A stretch of 64,000 nucleotides of DNA from the NCBI RefSeq assembly GCF_034661175.1, contig NZ_CP141058.1, positions 248,001-312,000 of the forward strand. Direction: 5' to 3'. The notes under the pieces are model-generated. The model had not been told where the DNA came from and ran no database searches. It was given only the letters and a program-made list of their open reading frames with translations. The position numbers were made by a program, and so were the translations under genes. The stretch is from Nocardioides renjunii. Lineage in GTDB: Bacteria > Actinomycetota > Actinomycetes > Propionibacteriales > Nocardioidaceae. Below, piece after piece: positions 34,479 through 46,160 of this stretch. Positions within the stretch are counted from its first letter, which is position 1; each line of letters starts with the position of its first letter.

Positions 34479-34865
34479 ATGACCCAGAACCCGTTCGACG
34501 CCCTCGGCGGCGGCTTCGACATGAACGCCCTCCTCCAGCAGGCGCAGCAGATGCAGCAGCAGCTCGAGGAGGCCCAGGCCGCCCTCGCCCAGCAGACCGT
34601 CGAGGGCACCGTCGCCGGCGGCGCCGTCACGGTGACGGCCAACGGCGTCGGCGAGCTGGTGGGCGTCACGATCCGCTCCGGGGAATTCGACGGCACCGAC
34701 CCCGACGACCTGTCGGACCTCTCCGACCTCATCGTGGCCGCCTACCGCGACGCGCGGGCCAAGTCCGAGGCGCTCGCCGGTGACTCCCTGGGCCCGCTGA
34801 CCGACGGCCTCGGGGGCGGCGCGGGCGGCGGCGGCCTCGGCTTCCAGCCGCCCAGCCTGGGCTGA
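34479..34865 (+). CDS. YbaB/EbfC family nucleoid-associated protein
   Basis: 128-residue small DNA-binding protein. An N-terminal coiled coil rich in Gln ([20 protein letters not shown]) is followed by the YbaB core ([25 protein letters not shown]) and a Gly-rich tail. ATG 34479 follows GGGAG; a GTG 12 bases earlier is an alternative. It lies between dnaX and recR, the classic order. Confidence 0.92.
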   Translation: MTQNPFDALGGGFDMNALLQQAQQMQQQLEEAQAALAQQTVEGTVAGGAVTVTANGVGELVGVTIRSGEFDGTDPDDLSDLSDLIVAAYRDARAKSEALAGDSLGPLTDGLGGGAGGGGLGFQPPSLG

Positions 34866-34875
34866 GGCGACGTCG

Positions 34876-35472
34876 TTGTACGAAGGTGTCGTCCAGGACC
34901 TGATCGACGAGCTCGGTCGGCTTCCCGGCGTCGGGCCCAAGAGCGCCCAGCGCATCGCGTTCCACCTGCTCCAGGCCGAGCCCGTCGACGTGCGCCGCCT
35001 CGCCGACGTCCTGATCGAGGTCAAGGCCAGGGTCAAGTTCTGCTCGACGTGCTTCAACGTCAGCGAGGACGAGCGGTGCCGGATCTGCCGTGACGAGCGC
35101 CGCGACCCCAGCGTGTTGTGCGTCGTGGAGGAGTACAAGGACGTCGTGGCCATCGAGCGCACCCGCGAGTTCCGCGGCCGCTACCACGTCCTCGGAGGGG
35201 CGATCTCGCCCATCGACGGCATCGGACCCGACCAGCTCCACGTCAAGGAGCTGATGCCGCGGCTCGCCGACGGCACCGTCACCGAGGTCATCCTCGCGAC
35301 CGACCCCAACCTCGAGGGCGAGGCCACCGCGACCTATCTCACGCGACTGCTCCTCCCGATGGGGTTGCGCGTGACCCGCTTGGCGAGTGGACTGCCGGTG
35401 GGTGGTGACCTCGAGTACGCCGACGAGGTCACGCTCGGGCGGGCTTTCGCCGGAAGGAGATCAGCCGAATGA
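34876..35472 (+). CDS. recR: Recombination mediator RecR
   Basis: 198 residues, full length. An HhH motif ([24 protein letters not shown], about 8-31) is followed by the Cys4 zinc finger [16 protein letters not shown] and a Toprim domain ([30 protein letters not shown]). With RecF/RecO it loads RecA at gaps. It starts with TTG at 34876, the only start matching the family N-terminus. The stop overlaps the next ATG (ATGA). Confidence 0.95.
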   Translation: MYEGVVQDLIDELGRLPGVGPKSAQRIAFHLLQAEPVDVRRLADVLIEVKARVKFCSTCFNVSEDERCRICRDERRDPSVLCVVEEYKDVVAIERTREFRGRYHVLGGAISPIDGIGPDQLHVKELMPRLADGTVTEVILATDPNLEGEATATYLTRLLLPMGLRVTRLASGLPVGGDLEYADEVTLGRAFAGRRSAE

Positions 35473-36047
35473 GCGTCGAGAAGATCAGGTTCGAGGAGCA
35501 GATCGCCGACTCGGTGACGAGCTTCCTGCTCGCGCTGCGCGCGATCGCCCGCGAGGGCAACGGCGCGGAGGCGGTCTCGCTGCTGCTCCTCGAGATCAGC
35601 CAGGTGCTGCTCGCCGGCGCGCGGCTCGGGGCGCAGACCGACTTCACGCCCCGCGAGGAGTTCCAGCCCGACGTCGGCCCGGAGGCCGACATCGACGAGC
35701 TGCGGCTGCGGCTCGCCGAGATGCTCGACAGCATCGATCCCTACACGTTCGTCTTCGACCCCTACGTCCCGGAGGTCGTCGAGAGCCGGCTCTCCGACGA
35801 CCTCGCCTCGATCGCCATCGACCTCGAGAACGGCCTGCGCCACTACCGCGCCGGCGACGTCGACGAGGCCCTGTGGTGGTGGCAGTTCTCCTACGTCAAC
35901 AGCTGGGGCAACCTCGCCGGGGCGGCGCTCAACGCACTGCTGACGGTCGTCGCGCACGACCGCTTCGACACCGACTTCGAGGCCAACGCCGAGGCCGTCG
36001 CGGTCGCCGATGAGATGCTCGAGGTCGAGCCGGGGACGCAGCCGTAG
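35469..36047 (+). CDS. DUF5063 domain protein
   Basis: 192-residue acidic, helical cytosolic protein of the DUF5063 family, found next to recR in actinobacteria. It is recognised by [46 protein letters not shown] and [25 protein letters not shown]. Function unknown. ATGA overlap with recR gives tight coupling. Confidence 0.8.
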   Translation: MSVEKIRFEEQIADSVTSFLLALRAIAREGNGAEAVSLLLLEISQVLLAGARLGAQTDFTPREEFQPDVGPEADIDELRLRLAEMLDSIDPYTFVFDPYVPEVVESRLSDDLASIAIDLENGLRHYRAGDVDEALWWWQFSYVNSWGNLAGAALNALLTVVAHDRFDTDFEANAEAVAVADEMLEVEPGTQP

Positions 36048-36136
36048 AATCGGGGTCGGCCTGCCGGCAACGGCGCCGCGGGCCCGCCATCCCGACGCGG
36101 CCCGAGAGCCGCACCCCGATCCCCGAGGACCACACC

Positions 36137-38606
<2,470 letters not shown>

Positions 38607-38624
38607 TCGGCGGACGCCGCTCCG

Positions 38625-38697
38625 GCGTACGCCCCTCTGCCGCAGGCAAGCGTCAGCCGGACCTGCACCCACGGGTGGGGCTTCGTATGACGCGGCG
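38625..38697. repeat. Dispersed B-type repeat, copy 3
   Basis: Resembles the B unit at 18487 and 18678: GGCGTACG, then CCGCAGGCAAGCGTCAG, then ACCCACGGGTGGGGCTTCGT, then ATGACGCGGCG. The inverted-repeat arms are partly degenerate. It lies between convergent asd and tRNA-Pro. Confidence 0.7.
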
Positions 38698-38725
38698 CGG
38701 GCCGAGGGCGGGGGGACGAACGACA

Positions 38726-38761
38726 GGAGCTCCCGGACCCGATCACGGGTCCGGGAGCTCC
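38726..38761. terminator. Bidirectional terminator between asd and tRNA-Pro
   Basis: Perfect 15-bp stem (GGAGCTCCCGGACCC / GGGTCCGGGAGCTCC) with loop GATCAC. Outer CGACA/TGTCG extend it after a small bulge. Confidence 0.85.
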
Positions 38762-38766
38762 GGCTG

Positions 38767-38840
38767 TCGGGGTGACAGGATTTGAACCTGCGGCCTCGTC
38801 GTCCCGAACGACGCGCGCTACCAAGCTGCGCCACACCCCG
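38767..38840 (-). tRNA. tRNA-Pro(CGG)
   Basis: 74-nt tRNA on the minus strand. The acceptor is CGGGGTG/CACCCCG, the D-loop contains AGCTTGGTAGC, the anticodon arm CGTCGTTCGGGACGACG gives anticodon CGG, and the T-arm has GGTTCAAATCC. The discriminator is A and CCA is not encoded. Confidence 0.95.
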
Positions 38841-38958
38841 CCGCCCGGGTCGATGGAACCGGCCCGGGCAACGCGGGCGAGCATACCGGAGCGGTCGAGG
38901 CGTCCCGAAATCGCCCCCGGCGGCGTGGACGCCGCGGGCTGGGACCGAGACGCTGACG

Positions 38959-39603
38959 TCAGGCGGACGTCGCCGCCCGGCGCGTCAGCGTCAGGTGGAC
39001 CACGCCGCTCGGCGACGACACGGCCTCGACGTCGTAGGCGTCCTCCAGGGCCTCCAGGCCGTCCCACAGGCGCGTGCCGCGGCCCAGCACGATCGGCACC
39101 TGCACCAGGTGGAGGTGGTCGACCAGGCCGGCGGTGAGGAACTCCCTGATCGTGGTCGCGCCCCCGCCGAGGCGTACGTCGAGGTCGCCCGCCGCCTCGG
39201 TCGCGACGGCCAGCGCCTCGGCCGGGGAGGCGTCGAGGAAGTGGAAGGTGGTGCCGCCCTCCATCTCCAGCGCCGGGCGGGGCCGGTGCGTGAGGACGTA
39301 CGTCGGTGTGTGGAACGGCGGGTTCGGACCCCACCAGCCGCGCCAGTCGGCGTCGTCCTGCCAGCCGGGGGGACCGAACTTGTTCGCGCCCATGATCTCG
39401 GCGCCGATGCCGATGCTGTGGCGCTCGGCGAACACGTCGTCGACCCCCGCCCCGCCCGTGGTCGGGTCCCAGAACCGCGTGGCCATCATCCACCCGTGCA
39501 GGCGCTGCCCGGCGTGGCCGAACGGCGTCTCGAGGCTCTGCGGCTCGCCCGCCCCGAAGCCGTCGAGCGAGATCGAGAAGTTGTGGACGCGCACGAGCGA
39601 CAT
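38959..39603 (-). CDS. Dihydrofolate-reductase-like (RibD C-terminal family) protein
   Basis: 214 residues of the RibD_C/DHFR-like NADPH-dependent reductase fold: HNFSISLDGF at the N-terminus, IMGANKF (nucleotide-binding region), YVLTHRPRP, and DLDVRLGGGATTIREFLTAGLVDHLHLVQVPIVLGRGTRLW. Members are general reductases; substrate unknown. The ATG is preceded by AGGAGAG, which overlaps the stop of the upstream metallophosphoesterase, so both form one transcript. Confidence 0.85.
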   Translation of the reverse strand: MSLVRVHNFSISLDGFGAGEPQSLETPFGHAGQRLHGWMMATRFWDPTTGGAGVDDVFAERHSIGIGAEIMGANKFGPPGWQDDADWRGWWGPNPPFHTPTYVLTHRPRPALEMEGGTTFHFLDASPAEALAVATEAAGDLDVRLGGGATTIREFLTAGLVDHLHLVQVPIVLGRGTRLWDGLEALEDAYDVEAVSSPSGVVHLTLTRRAATSA

Positions 39604-39610
39604 GGCTCTC

Positions 39611-40549
39611 CTAGGTGAGGGTCAGCAGGGTCGCCTCCGGCCGGCAGGCCACCCGGAAGCGGACGTAGGGGTTGGTGCCCAGCCCGGCCGAGACGTGGAG
39701 CCACGCCGAGCCGTCGTCGCCGGGGGACGAGTCGGCGGGGTGGCGGTGCAGGCCGCGGGCCCGGGCCGGCTCGAGGTCGCAGTTGGTGGTCAGCGCCCGG
39801 CCCCTCCCACCGAGGGCGGGCAGGCACACCTGGCCGCCGTGCGTGTGCCCGGCGATGATCGCGTCGTAGCCGTCCCGGGCGAGCTGGTCGAGGACGCGGA
39901 GGTACGGCGCGTGGGTGACCCCGAGCCGCACGTCGGCCGCCGGGTCGGCGGGCCCGGCGACCCGGTCGAGGTCGTCGTAGCCGAGGTGCGGGTCGTCCAC
40001 GCCCGCGAACGCGATCGTGGTGCCGCCCACTGTGAGGGAACCGAACCCGTTGGTGAGGTCGAGCCAGCCGGCGGAGCCGAAGCGTTCCTTGAGCTCCGGC
40101 CACGGCAGCTGCGGCACCTGCGTGTTGCGCCTGCCGTCGTCGGGCAGGAGGTAGCGCAGCGGGTTGCGCATGCCGGGGGAGTAGTAGTCGTTGGACCCGA
40201 GGACGTAGACGCCGGGGACGTCGAGCAGGCCGCCCAGCGCGTCCGTGACGACCGGCACGGACCGCATGTGGGCGAGGTTGTCACCGGTGTTGACGACGAG
40301 GTCGGGACCCAGGTCGGCCAGGCCGCGCAGCCACTCCTGCTTGGCGCGCTGGTCGGGGGCCATGTGGATGTCGCTGAGGTGCAGCACCTTCAGCGGGGCG
40401 TGGCCGGGAGGCAGCAGCGGGACGCTCACCCGACGCAGGGTGTACTGCCGGGCCTCCCACGCGGCGTACGACGCGAGGCCGGCGCCCGCGGCCACCGCCA
40501 GCGTCGCTGCTCGGGCCACGCCGCGGCCCGGGCGGGGGAGGGAGACCAT
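39611..40549 (-). CDS. Membrane-anchored metallophosphoesterase
   Basis: 312 residues. An N-terminal TM helix (about 12-32) is followed by a calcineurin-like phosphoesterase domain with HLSDIHMA, NTGDNL, LGSNDYY and GHTHGGQ metal ligands in order. It probably acts outside the membrane on phosphodiesters or lipid headgroups. It resembles the gene beside ponA2-whiB4 in Mycobacterium (Rv3683). Its start codon is only 25 bases from the divergent yqeY start. Confidence 0.85.
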   Translation of the reverse strand: MVSLPRPGRGVARAATLAVAAGAGLASYAAWEARQYTLRRVSVPLLPPGHAPLKVLHLSDIHMAPDQRAKQEWLRGLADLGPDLVVNTGDNLAHMRSVPVVTDALGGLLDVPGVYVLGSNDYYSPGMRNPLRYLLPDDGRRNTQVPQLPWPELKERFGSAGWLDLTNGFGSLTVGGTTIAFAGVDDPHLGYDDLDRVAGPADPAADVRLGVTHAPYLRVLDQLARDGYDAIIAGHTHGGQVCLPALGGRGRALTTNCDLEPARARGLHRHPADSSPGDDGSAWLHVSAGLGTNPYVRFRVACRPEATLLTLT

Positions 40550-40574
40550 GCGGCAAGGCTGCCACAATGGCCGC

Positions 40575-41033
40575 ATGAGTGCTCTGAAGGACCGTCTCCG
40601 CGCCGACCTCACCACCGCCATCAAGGCGCGTGACGAGCTGCGGTCCTCGACCCTGCGGATGGTGCTGACGTCCATCACCAACGCCGAGGTCGCCGGCAAG
40701 GAGGCGCGCGAGCTCACCGACGACGACGTCCTCGGCGTGCTGTCGACCGAGGCGAAGCGACGCCGGGAGGCTGCGACCGCCTTCGAGGAGGGCGGCCGCG
40801 CCGAGATGGCCGCCAAGGAGGCCGCCGAGGGCCGCGTGATCGCCGAGTACCTCCCGACCCCGCTCACCGAGGCCGAGATCGCCGACCTCGTCACCGCGGC
40901 CGTCGAGCAGACCGGCGCGGCCAGCGAGGGCATGCGCGCGATGGGCAAGGTGATGGGCGTGGTGACGCCTCAGGTCAAGGGTCGCGCCGACGGCGGCGCG
41001 GTCGCCGCGGAGGTACGCCGCCAGCTGGGCTGA
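40575..41033 (+). CDS. GatB/YqeY family protein
   Basis: 152-residue helical protein of the YqeY family (MSALKDRLRADLTTAIKARD, STLRMVLTSITNAEV, EYLPTPLTEAEIADLV, GKVMGVVTPQVKGRADGG). It is homologous to the tRNA-binding tail domain of the GatB amidotransferase. Standalone members are of unproven role. A CACAAT -10-like box 6 bases before the ATG suggests a leaderless mRNA. Confidence 0.9.
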   Translation: MSALKDRLRADLTTAIKARDELRSSTLRMVLTSITNAEVAGKEARELTDDDVLGVLSTEAKRRREAATAFEEGGRAEMAAKEAAEGRVIAEYLPTPLTEAEIADLVTAAVEQTGAASEGMRAMGKVMGVVTPQVKGRADGGAVAAEVRRQLG

Positions 41034-41062
41034 GGCCGGCCCGCCGAGGTCGGGGCGGAGGG

Positions 41063-43426
41063 TCAGCCGCGGCCGCGACCGCGGCCCCTGCCGTTCCCGT
41101 TGCCGTTGCCGTTGCCGTCGCCGCCCTCGGTGGCGGGCGGCGGGACGTAGCCGGTGGAGCCGTAGATCGTCACGGTGTCACCGGTGCTGAGCGCCGTGCC
41201 GGCCTCGGGGGAGGTGGAGGCCACCAGTCCGGCCTCGACCTCCGAGTTGACCTGGCCGCCGTCGGCGACGGTGAAGCCGGCCGCCTCGAGCTGGGCCGTG
41301 GCCGCCTCGACCGCCTGGCCGGTCACGTCGGGGACGCTGGTCAGCACGCCGGCGATCTCGTCGCCGGGCGGGGCCTGGAAGTCCTCGTAGGGGAGGTTCG
41401 GCGACGCAGCGGCCATCGCGTCGCCCCAGATGGGTCCGGCGACGGTCGATCCGAAGGCCTCGCTGATGTAGGTGCCTCCGACGACCTGGCCGTTGAGGCT
41501 CACCCACTCGCCGAACTCGTTGGCGCCGGCGACCATCGCGGCCGTCGAGATGGTGGGCGTGTAGCCGGCGAACCACACCGACATGTTGTTCTGGTTCGTC
41601 CCGGTCTTGCCGGCCGACGGCTTGTCGATGGCGATGTTCTGGCCGAAGCCGCCGGGCTCCATCACGCCGCGCAGGATGTCGTTCACCGCGTCGGCGGTCG
41701 CACCCGGCATCACCTGCTCGCAGTCGGGGGCGAAGTCCTTGAGCACCTGGCCGGACGAGTCGAGCACCTGCGTGACCGGGCGCGGCTCGCAGTGCAGGCC
41801 GCGGGCGGCGAATGTGGCGTAGGCCTGGGCGATCTCGAGCGGGTTGCTGTCGGAGACACCGAGGATCCACGACGGCACCTTCTGGGCCAGCGGGACCTTC
41901 ACGCCCATGTCGGCCGCGAGCCGCAGCGGCTCGCACATCCCGGTCTGGGTCTCGAGCTGGGCGAAGAAGGTGTTCACCGACTGCTGCGTGCCGGAGTAGA
42001 GGTCGAACGTGCCCGAGCCGGTGGAGTTGGAGACGTTCCAGCCCTCGCCGTCACCGGCGTAGGGGCCGTCGCAGTTCTCGAACGCCTCGTCGGGGATGTT
42101 CATCTCCTGCGGCGAGCTGATCGTGGTGCTCAGCGGGATGCCCTGGTTGATGGCCTCGGCGAGGACGAAGACCTTGAACGTCGACCCGGCCTGGAACCCG
42201 TTGGCGTCGCCGTACTTCTTCGGCACCACGTAGTTGAGGTAGGTCTCGCCGCCCTGCTTGTCCTTGCCCATCGGGCGCGACTGCGCGATCGCACGGACGT
42301 CGCCGGTGCCGGGCTCGACCATGGCGAGACCGCCGATGGCCTGGTCGGTCTGGAAGACGTGGCTCGAGACCGCGTCGTCGGCGCCCTTCTGCATGTCGAG
42401 GTTGATCGTGGTGTTGATCGTCAGCCCGCCGTTGTTGAGCGTGCGGCGACGCTCCTTGGGGGTGTCGCCGAGGACCGGGTCCTTCAGCAGCCAGTTGACG
42501 ACGTAGTCGCAGAAGAACGGCGCCCGGGACTGCTGGCAGCCGTTGGGCGAGGTCTCGATCTTGAGCGTCTTGCCGATCGGCTTGCTGGAGAGCCGCTCGG
42601 CCTTCTTCTCGGTGAGGATGCCGAGCTGGGCCATCCGGTCGAGGACGACGTCGCGCCGGCTCTCGGCCCGCTCCGGGTTGTCGATCGGGTCGTAGCCGAC
42701 CGGGTTCTTGACGAGCCCGGCGAGGGTCGCGGACTCGAGGAGGTTGAGGTCCTTGGCGTTCTTGGAGAAGAAGTGCCGCGCGGCCGACTGGACGCCGAAG
42801 GCGCCGTCGCCGAAGTAGGCGATGTTGAGGTAGCGCTCGAGGATCCAGTCCTTGGTGTGGTTCTTCTCGAAGGCGATCGCGTAGCGGAGCTCGCGAATCT
42901 TGCGCGCGTAGGTCTCCTCGGTCGCGGCCTTGCGCTCCTCGTCGGTCTCCGCCTGGTAGAGCAGCGTCTGCTTGACCATCTGCTGGGTGATCGACGACCC
43001 GCCCTGCACCGAGCCGCCGTTGGCCTGGTTGGTGATGAACGCGCGCAGCGTGCCCTTGAGGTCGAGCGCACCGTGGTCGTAGAAGCGGTAGTCCTCGATC
43101 GCGACGATCGCCTTGACCATCGGCCGCGAGATCGAGCTCAGCGGGACGTTGATCCGGTTCTGGTCGTAGAGCGAGGCGATCAGGTTGCCGTTGACGTCGT
43201 AGATCCGCGTCTTCTGCGACAGGTCCTTGGCCTCGATCGACTCCGGCAGGTTGACCATGCCCTTGCTGACGTCCTTCGCGGCCACGCCGACGAGGCCCGC
43301 GAACGGGATGGCGAGGCAGGCGGCGAGGACGCCCATGACGACCGCGACGGCACCCATCACGGCGAGGTGGGAGGCCACACGGCCGGCGTCGGGGCGTCCG
43401 TGGGGGCGCTGCGGGCGGGAAGACAT
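41063..43426 (-). CDS. Bifunctional penicillin-binding protein with PASTA domain (PonA2-like)
   Basis: 787 residues. A TM helix (about 20-45) is followed by a GT51 glycosyltransferase (AIEDYRFYDHGALD, GGSSITQQMVKQ, ERYLNIAYFGDGAFGVQ). The transpeptidase has AGSTFK (SxxK), SVN and AGKTGT (KTG) motifs. A C-terminal PASTA domain (VPDVTGQAVEAATAQLEAAGF) ends in an unusual GNGNGNGNGRGRGRGRG tail. It polymerises and crosslinks peptidoglycan; PASTA senses wall fragments. A TACTCT -10 box 7 bases before the ATG implies a leaderless mRNA. Position beside whiB4 matches mycobacterial ponA2. Confidence 0.93.
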   Translation of the reverse strand: MSSRPQRPHGRPDAGRVASHLAVMGAVAVVMGVLAACLAIPFAGLVGVAAKDVSKGMVNLPESIEAKDLSQKTRIYDVNGNLIASLYDQNRINVPLSSISRPMVKAIVAIEDYRFYDHGALDLKGTLRAFITNQANGGSVQGGSSITQQMVKQTLLYQAETDEERKAATEETYARKIRELRYAIAFEKNHTKDWILERYLNIAYFGDGAFGVQSAARHFFSKNAKDLNLLESATLAGLVKNPVGYDPIDNPERAESRRDVVLDRMAQLGILTEKKAERLSSKPIGKTLKIETSPNGCQQSRAPFFCDYVVNWLLKDPVLGDTPKERRRTLNNGGLTINTTINLDMQKGADDAVSSHVFQTDQAIGGLAMVEPGTGDVRAIAQSRPMGKDKQGGETYLNYVVPKKYGDANGFQAGSTFKVFVLAEAINQGIPLSTTISSPQEMNIPDEAFENCDGPYAGDGEGWNVSNSTGSGTFDLYSGTQQSVNTFFAQLETQTGMCEPLRLAADMGVKVPLAQKVPSWILGVSDSNPLEIAQAYATFAARGLHCEPRPVTQVLDSSGQVLKDFAPDCEQVMPGATADAVNDILRGVMEPGGFGQNIAIDKPSAGKTGTNQNNMSVWFAGYTPTISTAAMVAGANEFGEWVSLNGQVVGGTYISEAFGSTVAGPIWGDAMAAASPNLPYEDFQAPPGDEIAGVLTSVPDVTGQAVEAATAQLEAAGFTVADGGQVNSEVEAGLVASTSPEAGTALSTGDTVTIYGSTGYVPPPATEGGDGNGNGNGNGRGRGRGRG

Positions 43427-43433
43427 GGTCACC

Positions 43434-43439
43434 AGAGTA
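43434..43439 (-). promoter_or_regulatory. -10 box of leaderless PBP gene
   Basis: TACTCT on the minus strand, 7 bases before the ATG at 43426. Confidence 0.5.
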
Positions 43440-43621
43440 CGGGGCGAGGGCCTACCACCATCAATCATGCGTGCGCAGGCAGATAGTCACATCGGACTAC
43501 TCGAATTGGACCACCTGGCCCTGCCGGGGCGACCGGCATTTCGTTTACTTTTCTACTCGAGTCGGGGATGGCCGCTATGGGGGCGGCCGACCAGCTCACA
43601 CACACCGTGGGGATTTTGACT

Positions 43622-43909
43622 ATGTGGGTCGAGGACTGGGCATCACGCGCCGCTTGCAAGGGCGACACGCCGGACGCGCTCTTCGTGCGCGGCGCCGAGC
43701 AGAACAAGGCCAAGCAGGTGTGCGCGGGCTGCCCCGTGCGGACCGAGTGCCTGGCCGAGGCTCTGGACAACCAGATCGAGTGGGGCGTCTGGGGCGGCAT
43801 GACCGAGCGTGAGCGCCGTGCGCTGCTCCGCCGCCGTCCCGGCTCGTCGTGGCGCTCCATCCTGGAGACCGCGCGCACCAAGGTCGAGGCGCCCTCCGTC
43901 AACGCCTGA
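43622..43909 (+). CDS. WhiB4-like iron-sulfur transcription regulator
   Basis: 95 residues from ATG 43622. The four cluster cysteines are C12, C34, C37 and C43 (C-x21-C-x2-C-x5-C), followed by the GVWGG turn and a basic tail (TERERRALLRRRP). DALFVRGAEQNKAKQVC matches the WhiB4 pattern, and the genomic setting (PBP with PASTA on one side, two ArsA-like ATPases on the other) is the same as for Rv3681c. WhiB4 senses O2/NO/redox through a 4Fe-4S cluster and represses antioxidant genes. An in-frame ATG at 43568 is an alternative start. The upstream AT-rich region (43540-43565) holds the promoter. Confidence 0.85.
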   Translation: MWVEDWASRAACKGDTPDALFVRGAEQNKAKQVCAGCPVRTECLAEALDNQIEWGVWGGMTERERRALLRRRPGSSWRSILETARTKVEAPSVNA

Positions 43910-43950
43910 GCCGTCGACGCCTGCCGTCGCCGCTCGGTCCGTCGGCCCGG

Positions 43951-45105
43951 CTACGTCCGGGCGAGGCTGTCGCCGATCGCGCGCAGCCCGGCCAGGTCGT
44001 GGACGTCGCCGGCCATCGCCGGCACGACCGCCGTCGGCACCTGCGGGTAGGACGCGGCGAAGCGGTCGCGCAGGTGCTGCTCGCGCTCGATGATGCGGAC
44101 GCGGTCGGCGTGCAGCTGGAGCAGCCCGGCCGTGAGCGAGGACGAGTCCTGGCTCCGCAGCCGGTCGGCGGCGGCGATCGCCTCCTCCGCCGAGAGCCCG
44201 GTGCTCAGCGACGGGACGGCGCGGTTGACCACCAGGCCGGCCAGCGGCATCTCGTCGTCGGTGAGCCGGTCCACGAAGTACGCCGCCTCGCGCAGCGCGT
44301 CGGGCTCGGGCGAGGCGACCACGAGGAACGCCGTCTCGTCGGCCTGCAGCAGCGCGAACGTCTTCTCCGCACGCTGGCGGAAGCCGCCGAACAGCGTGTC
44401 GAGCGCGGCGACGAACGTCTGCACGTCGCGCAGCAGGTGCCCGCCGAGGACCTTGGTCAGCGCGCCGGTGATCATCGAGAAGCCGGCGCTCATCAGCCGG
44501 GCGGGTCCCCGCGCCGGCGCCAGCAGCAGCCGGATGAGGCGTCCGTCGAGGAAGCTGGACAGCCGCTCGGGGGCATCGAGGAAGTCGAGCGCCGAGCGTG
44601 ACGGCGGCGTGTCGACCACGATGAGGTCGTGCCGGCCGTCGGCGAGCGCCTGGCGGTGCAGCTGGCCCAGCTTCTCCATCGCCATGTACTCCTGGGTCCC
44701 GGCGAACGAGCTCGACAGGGCGACGTAGAACGGGTTCTCCAGGATCTGCCGGGCCTTCTCCGGGCTGGCCTGCGCCTCGACGACCTCGTCGAAGGTGCGC
44801 TTCATGTCGAGCATCATCGCGTCGAGCGACCCGCCCGCGGACGCGTCCACGGCGGGCACGGGCCGCGGGGTGTTGTCGAGCTGCTCGATCCCCATGGACT
44901 GCGCCAGCCGACGGGCCGGGTCGATCGTGAGGACGACGACCTTGCGCCCGCGCTCCGCGGCCCGCAGGGCAAGCGCTGCCGAGGTCGTGGTCTTGCCGAC
45001 CCCACCGGACCCGCAGCACACGATGATCTCGGTGGAGCGGTCGTCGAGCAGGGCGTCGACGTCGAGGACGGGCGCCGTGTGCTGCGCCGTGCGAGTGGTG
45101 CTCAT
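43951..45105 (-). CDS. ArsA/Get3-like ATPase, second subunit (BagB/Rv3680-like)
   Basis: 384-residue P-loop ATPase of the ArsA/TRC40 class. The deviant Walker A is GSGGVGKTTT (about 33-42), switch I lies near LTIDPARRLAQSMG, and VVDTPPSRSALDFL is a Walker B-like segment. In Mycobacterium the equivalent pair forms a Get3-like complex linked to glycerol and redox stress resistance. The ATG overlaps the stop of the first ATPase gene (ATGA), so they act as a heteromer. Confidence 0.85.
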   Translation of the reverse strand: MSTTRTAQHTAPVLDVDALLDDRSTEIIVCCGSGGVGKTTTSAALALRAAERGRKVVVLTIDPARRLAQSMGIEQLDNTPRPVPAVDASAGGSLDAMMLDMKRTFDEVVEAQASPEKARQILENPFYVALSSSFAGTQEYMAMEKLGQLHRQALADGRHDLIVVDTPPSRSALDFLDAPERLSSFLDGRLIRLLLAPARGPARLMSAGFSMITGALTKVLGGHLLRDVQTFVAALDTLFGGFRQRAEKTFALLQADETAFLVVASPEPDALREAAYFVDRLTDDEMPLAGLVVNRAVPSLSTGLSAEEAIAAADRLRSQDSSSLTAGLLQLHADRVRIIEREQHLRDRFAASYPQVPTAVVPAMAGDVHDLAGLRAIGDSLART

Positions 45106-46136
45106 GCCATCCCCTGGTTGCGCAGCATCTGGGCCAGCTCGACGAGCGCGCCCCGGTCGATCCCCGAGGCGAGCCGGGGCAGCTCGTAGGTGGGCACGCC
45201 CTCGGCGAGCACGAGCTCGCGCTGCCCGTCCTCGAGGCGCCGGCGTACGGCGTGGTCGTGCGCCTCCTCGACCAGGGACCGCACCAGCTCCGCGTCGACG
45301 TCGACGTTGGCGCGCTTGAGGTCCGAGATCACCGCCGTCGGGTCGACCGCGTCGTCGCGCACCTGAGCCAGCGCACCCGCGCTGAGCGCCTGCGGGCGGA
45401 CCAGGTTGACCACGACCCCGCCGACGGGCAGGCCCGCGGCCCGCAGCTCGGCGATGCCGTCGGACGTCTCCTGCACCGGCATCTCCTCCAGGATCGTCAC
45501 CAGGTGCACGGCGGTGCGCGGGGAGCGCAGCAGCTCCATCACCTTGTCGGCCTGGGTCTTCACCGGGCCCACCTTGGCGAGGCCAGCGACCTCGGAGTTC
45601 ACCCCGAGGAACTGTGAGATCCGGCCGGTCGGCGGGGCGTCGAGGACGACCGCGTCGTACGTGAGCACGCCGGTGTTGCGGCCCTTCTCCGGCCGACGCG
45701 GGCGCTGCACCGCCTCGTAGACCTTGCCGGTGAGGAGCACGTCGCGGACGCCGGGGGCGACGGTGGTCGCGAAGTCGATGACGCCGAACCGGTCGAGCGC
45801 CTTGCCCGCCCGGCCGAGCCGGTAGTACATCGCGAGGTACTCCAGCAGCGCCGACTCCGGGTCGATGTGCAGCGCGTGCACCTGGCCGGCACGTCCGGTC
45901 GCGTCGGGTGCGCCCTTGGAGATCCGGCGCTCCTCGTAGGGCAGCGGGTCGACGTCGAACATCCGGGCGATGCCCTGGCGTCCCTCGACCTCGCAGAGCA
46001 GGACGTTGCGGCCCGACGACGCCAGCGCCAGGGCGAGCGCCGCGGCCACGGTCGACTTGCCGGTCCCGCCCTTGCCGGTGACCACGTGGAGCGCCACGCG
46101 CGGCCAGTCGACGGTCCGGTCGGGGTGGGCGGTCAC
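45102..46136 (-). CDS. ArsA/Get3-like ATPase, first subunit (BagA/Rv3679-like)
   Basis: 344-residue partner of the preceding entry. Walker A is VTGKGGTGKST (about 19-29), and further segments are CEVEGRQGIARMF and VVLDAPPTGRISQFL. GTG 46136 is chosen because it gives the family N-terminus. No metal-binding CxxC typical of arsenite ArsA is seen, so arsenite export is unlikely. Confidence 0.85.
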   Translation of the reverse strand: MTAHPDRTVDWPRVALHVVTGKGGTGKSTVAAALALALASSGRNVLLCEVEGRQGIARMFDVDPLPYEERRISKGAPDATGRAGQVHALHIDPESALLEYLAMYYRLGRAGKALDRFGVIDFATTVAPGVRDVLLTGKVYEAVQRPRRPEKGRNTGVLTYDAVVLDAPPTGRISQFLGVNSEVAGLAKVGPVKTQADKVMELLRSPRTAVHLVTILEEMPVQETSDGIAELRAAGLPVGGVVVNLVRPQALSAGALAQVRDDAVDPTAVISDLKRANVDVDAELVRSLVEEAHDHAVRRRLEDGQRELVLAEGVPTYELPRLASGIDRGALVELAQMLRNQGMA

Positions 46137-46160
46137 GGGTCGAGCGTAGCCATCGGGTGC

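Noticed and set aside
43568..43621. Earlier start for the WhiB-like gene
   Set aside because: The added residues (MAAMGAADQLTHTVGILT) do not resemble WhiB N-termini and lie in the AT-rich promoter region; ATG 43622 is preferred, though not proven.
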